A stretch of 64,000 nucleotides of DNA, from the NCBI GenBank assembly GCA_022495995.1, contig JAFEMH010001365.1, forward strand, positions 1 through 64,000. The letters run 5' to 3'. A program made the position numbers and the translations under genes. A model generated the notes under the pieces. That model searched no databases and was not told the DNA's origin. It saw nothing but the letters and a program-made list of their open reading frames with translations. Each line of letters starts with the position of its first letter. Within the stretch, counting starts at the first letter, position 1. Source of the DNA: Adenophora triphylla var. japonica. Its lineage: Eukaryota > Streptophyta > Magnoliopsida > Asterales > Campanulaceae. Shown piece by piece: positions 62,215 through 64,000 of the stretch.

Positions 62215-64000
62215 ACATGCAGCACATGATAGATTTGATAAAGTTCTTCAACAGATTCAGAAAGTACTCCATGAGATTGAACCCTGCAAAGTGCACCTTA
62301 GGCATCAAGCGAGGCAAAGTACTAGGGTACATGGTACAGAAAGAGGTATCGAAGTCGATCCCAAGAAAATCAAGGCCATCATCGACATGAAGCCGCTACA
62401 GATACTGACAGAAGTGAAAAGTTTTATGGGAAGACTTCAGTACATCAGCCGCTTCATCAACTAGTTGACATCTCTCTGCGAGCCAATGTTCAAACTAATG
62501 AAGAAGAATGCCGACATCGAATGGGACTCCGAGTGCCAGACAGCTTTTGAGAAAATCAAGACATACTTGGTGAATCCCCCAATCCTGTGCCCGCCACATG
62601 AAGATAAGCCACTCCTCCTGTACCTAACAGTGACAGACACGTCAATTGGAGCAATGTTGGCACAAGAACAGAAAGATTCCAAGGTTGAGCATGCAATCTA
62701 CTTCGTAAGCCGAAAGCTTCAGGGAAGTGAACTCAGCTACTCAGCATTAGAGAAAACTTGTACCGCCTTGGTATGGGTAGTCGGGAAACTGAAACACTAC
62801 ATGCAGTCACATTCAGTGCTCCTGGTCTCCAAGATGGACCCCGTCAGATATCTCTTCGACAAACCATCCCTGTCAATGAGACTAGCCAAGTGGTCATTCT
62901 TCCTGGCTGAATTCGACATCAAGTACGTGGTCAAAAAATCAACAAAGGGCAGAGTAATGGCAGATCAGCTCGCAGACTTCCCAAGCAGTGAACTCAAGGG
63001 TCCCGATCCGCACTTTCCAGATGACGGGATCTTCTCACTCAACAGCGCAAACCGCTGGCAACTCTTCTTCGATGTGACAGCCAACAAGAAGGGAAATGGT
63101 ATTGAAATGCTTTTGGTCGATCCTAAAGATGAGCACACTCCCGTAGCCATCAAACTGAATTTTGAAGCAACTAACAATGCAACAGAGTATGAAGCTTGCG
63201 CAGTCGACCTAGAAGCCGCTCTTAAGCACAACATCTCAGAGCTGGAAGTATACGGAGACTCAGCATTGATCATCAATCAAGTGTCCAACAAATGGAAGAC
63301 GATATATTCTGGCCTCCAGAAGTACCACACGTACATGGAGGAGCTCATTGCTCAGTTCAAGGACATCTCTTTCCATTATTTGCCAAGAGACAGGAACCGC
63401 TTCGCAGATGCCCTGGCTACCCTAGCATCTCTTGTCGAAATTCCCGAAGGGAAATCAGTAAAACCCCTCAGAATAGGCAGACGGGAAACACCCGCTTATT
63501 GCTGTGAGATCGAAGTTGAACATGAACCGATCGACGAACCCTGGTACAATCAAATCTACCAGTACCTCCAAAACGGAGAAGCTTCCTTCACAAATGAAGA
63601 TGGAAAATACAAAGAAGGGATCAAAGCCAAAAACATGATGGCACTAAAATGCCTGGCATCCCATTTCGTCCTTCTGGGGGGTATGTTGTACAAGAAGCGC
63701 CACCAAGGACCACTCCTCCGGTGTGTAAATAAAGAAAAAGCCAGCGAGCTGATGAACGAAGTTCACAACGGAACCTGCGGTCCGCACATGAACGCCAGAG
63801 CATTGACACAGATCATCCTCCGTATGGGTTACTATTGGGTATCAATGGAAACAGACTGCATCCAGTTCGTCAGAAGCTGCGACAAATGTCAACGGTTCTC
63901 CAACCTCAATCACATCCCTCCTCACGAACTCTATTGCATGACTACGCCATGGCCTTTCGCCACATGGGGAATCGACGTCATCGGCAAAATCACTCCGCCA
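62215..64000 (+). pseudogene. Ty3/gypsy Tat-type pol fragment (RT end, two RNase H domains, integrase start), open to the window edge
   Basis: Begins inside reverse transcriptase (KYSMRLNPAKCTLGIKRGKV). After a one-base deletion near 62335 it continues EVDPKKIKAIIDMK and SFMGRLQYISRFIN, then a TAG at 62462-62464. From 62465 to 64000 the same frame is open for 512 codons. It includes the first RNase H (PLLLYLTVTDTSIGAMLAQE, IYFVSRKLQGSELSYSALEK) and a second, archaeal-like RNase H (WQLFFDVTANKKGNGIEMLL, NATEYEACAVDLEAALKHNI, ELEVYGDSALIINQV, FADALATLAS). The integrase finger follows (H...H, SCDKCQRF), with core start FATWGIDVIGK. Dual RNase H is the mark of the Tat lineage (Athila-related/Ogre/Retand). 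The 5' part of the element is missing and its 3' part lies off-window. Confidence 0.88.

Noticed and set aside
62461..63809. Minus-strand and alternative-frame ORFs at the right end
   Set aside because: The true coding frame is the plus-strand Tat-type pol, which is open to the window edge; the others are shadows.

Overview
This window is eukaryotic nuclear DNA, almost certainly from a eudicot plant. It is AT-rich, dominated by nested transposable elements, and carries fragments of plant-specific genes (ureide permease, callose synthase, plant fumarylacetoacetase, an F-box/LRR protein). The species cannot be named from the sequence alone. There are no operons, rRNA, tRNA or CRISPR features. 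Only one gene (F-box/LRR, 28734-29548, minus) looks like an ordinary host gene.

Layout. 1-8773: a decayed Sirevirus-like Ty1/copia element on the minus strand, complete at its 5' LTR (8006-8773), with an extra ORF downstream of pol that runs off the left edge. 8880-26371 and 44100-61969: two copies of one low-copy block in the same orientation. After their insertions are removed the copies align, so each serves as an empty-site control for the other. Copy 1 holds a Stowaway-type MITE that itself contains a 2.6-kb gag-only copia element and a 1.5-kb mini LTR element, then a Tourist-like MITE, a second Stowaway, MULE-like element A, and a 5.5-kb Ty3/gypsy element split by a 3-kb CACTA transposon. 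Copy 2 holds a composite SINE, a third Stowaway, and two nearly intact Ty1/copia elements (47535-53901 and 54317-61132).

26848-32403 contains three more members of the element A family (D, B, C). They share 9-bp target duplications, a GACCNACTC end and CGCG-centred hairpin arms. Their interiors are arrays of short repeats: GATATC-centred in A, B and C, and GTGCCGG/GTGCCAG in D. 35002-40046 is a Helitron with recognisable 5' TC and 3' hairpin-CTAG ends. It carries exons of three unrelated host genes in one orientation, an RPA-like fragment, and an internally deleted remnant of its own Rep/helicase. 40433-44099 is a second, more truncated Sirevirus. 62215-64000 is a 5'-truncated Ty3/gypsy Tat-type pol (second RNase H, then integrase) that stays open to the right edge.

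Functionally, the coding capacity is that of retrotransposon gag/pol genes, most with frameshifts or stops. The most notable items are the A-D MULE-like family, the multi-gene Helitron, the CACTA element with a 7-bp/49-bp higher-order array, a dehydrogenase fragment carried in the leader of the 54317-61132 copia, and the duplicated block that validates several insertions.
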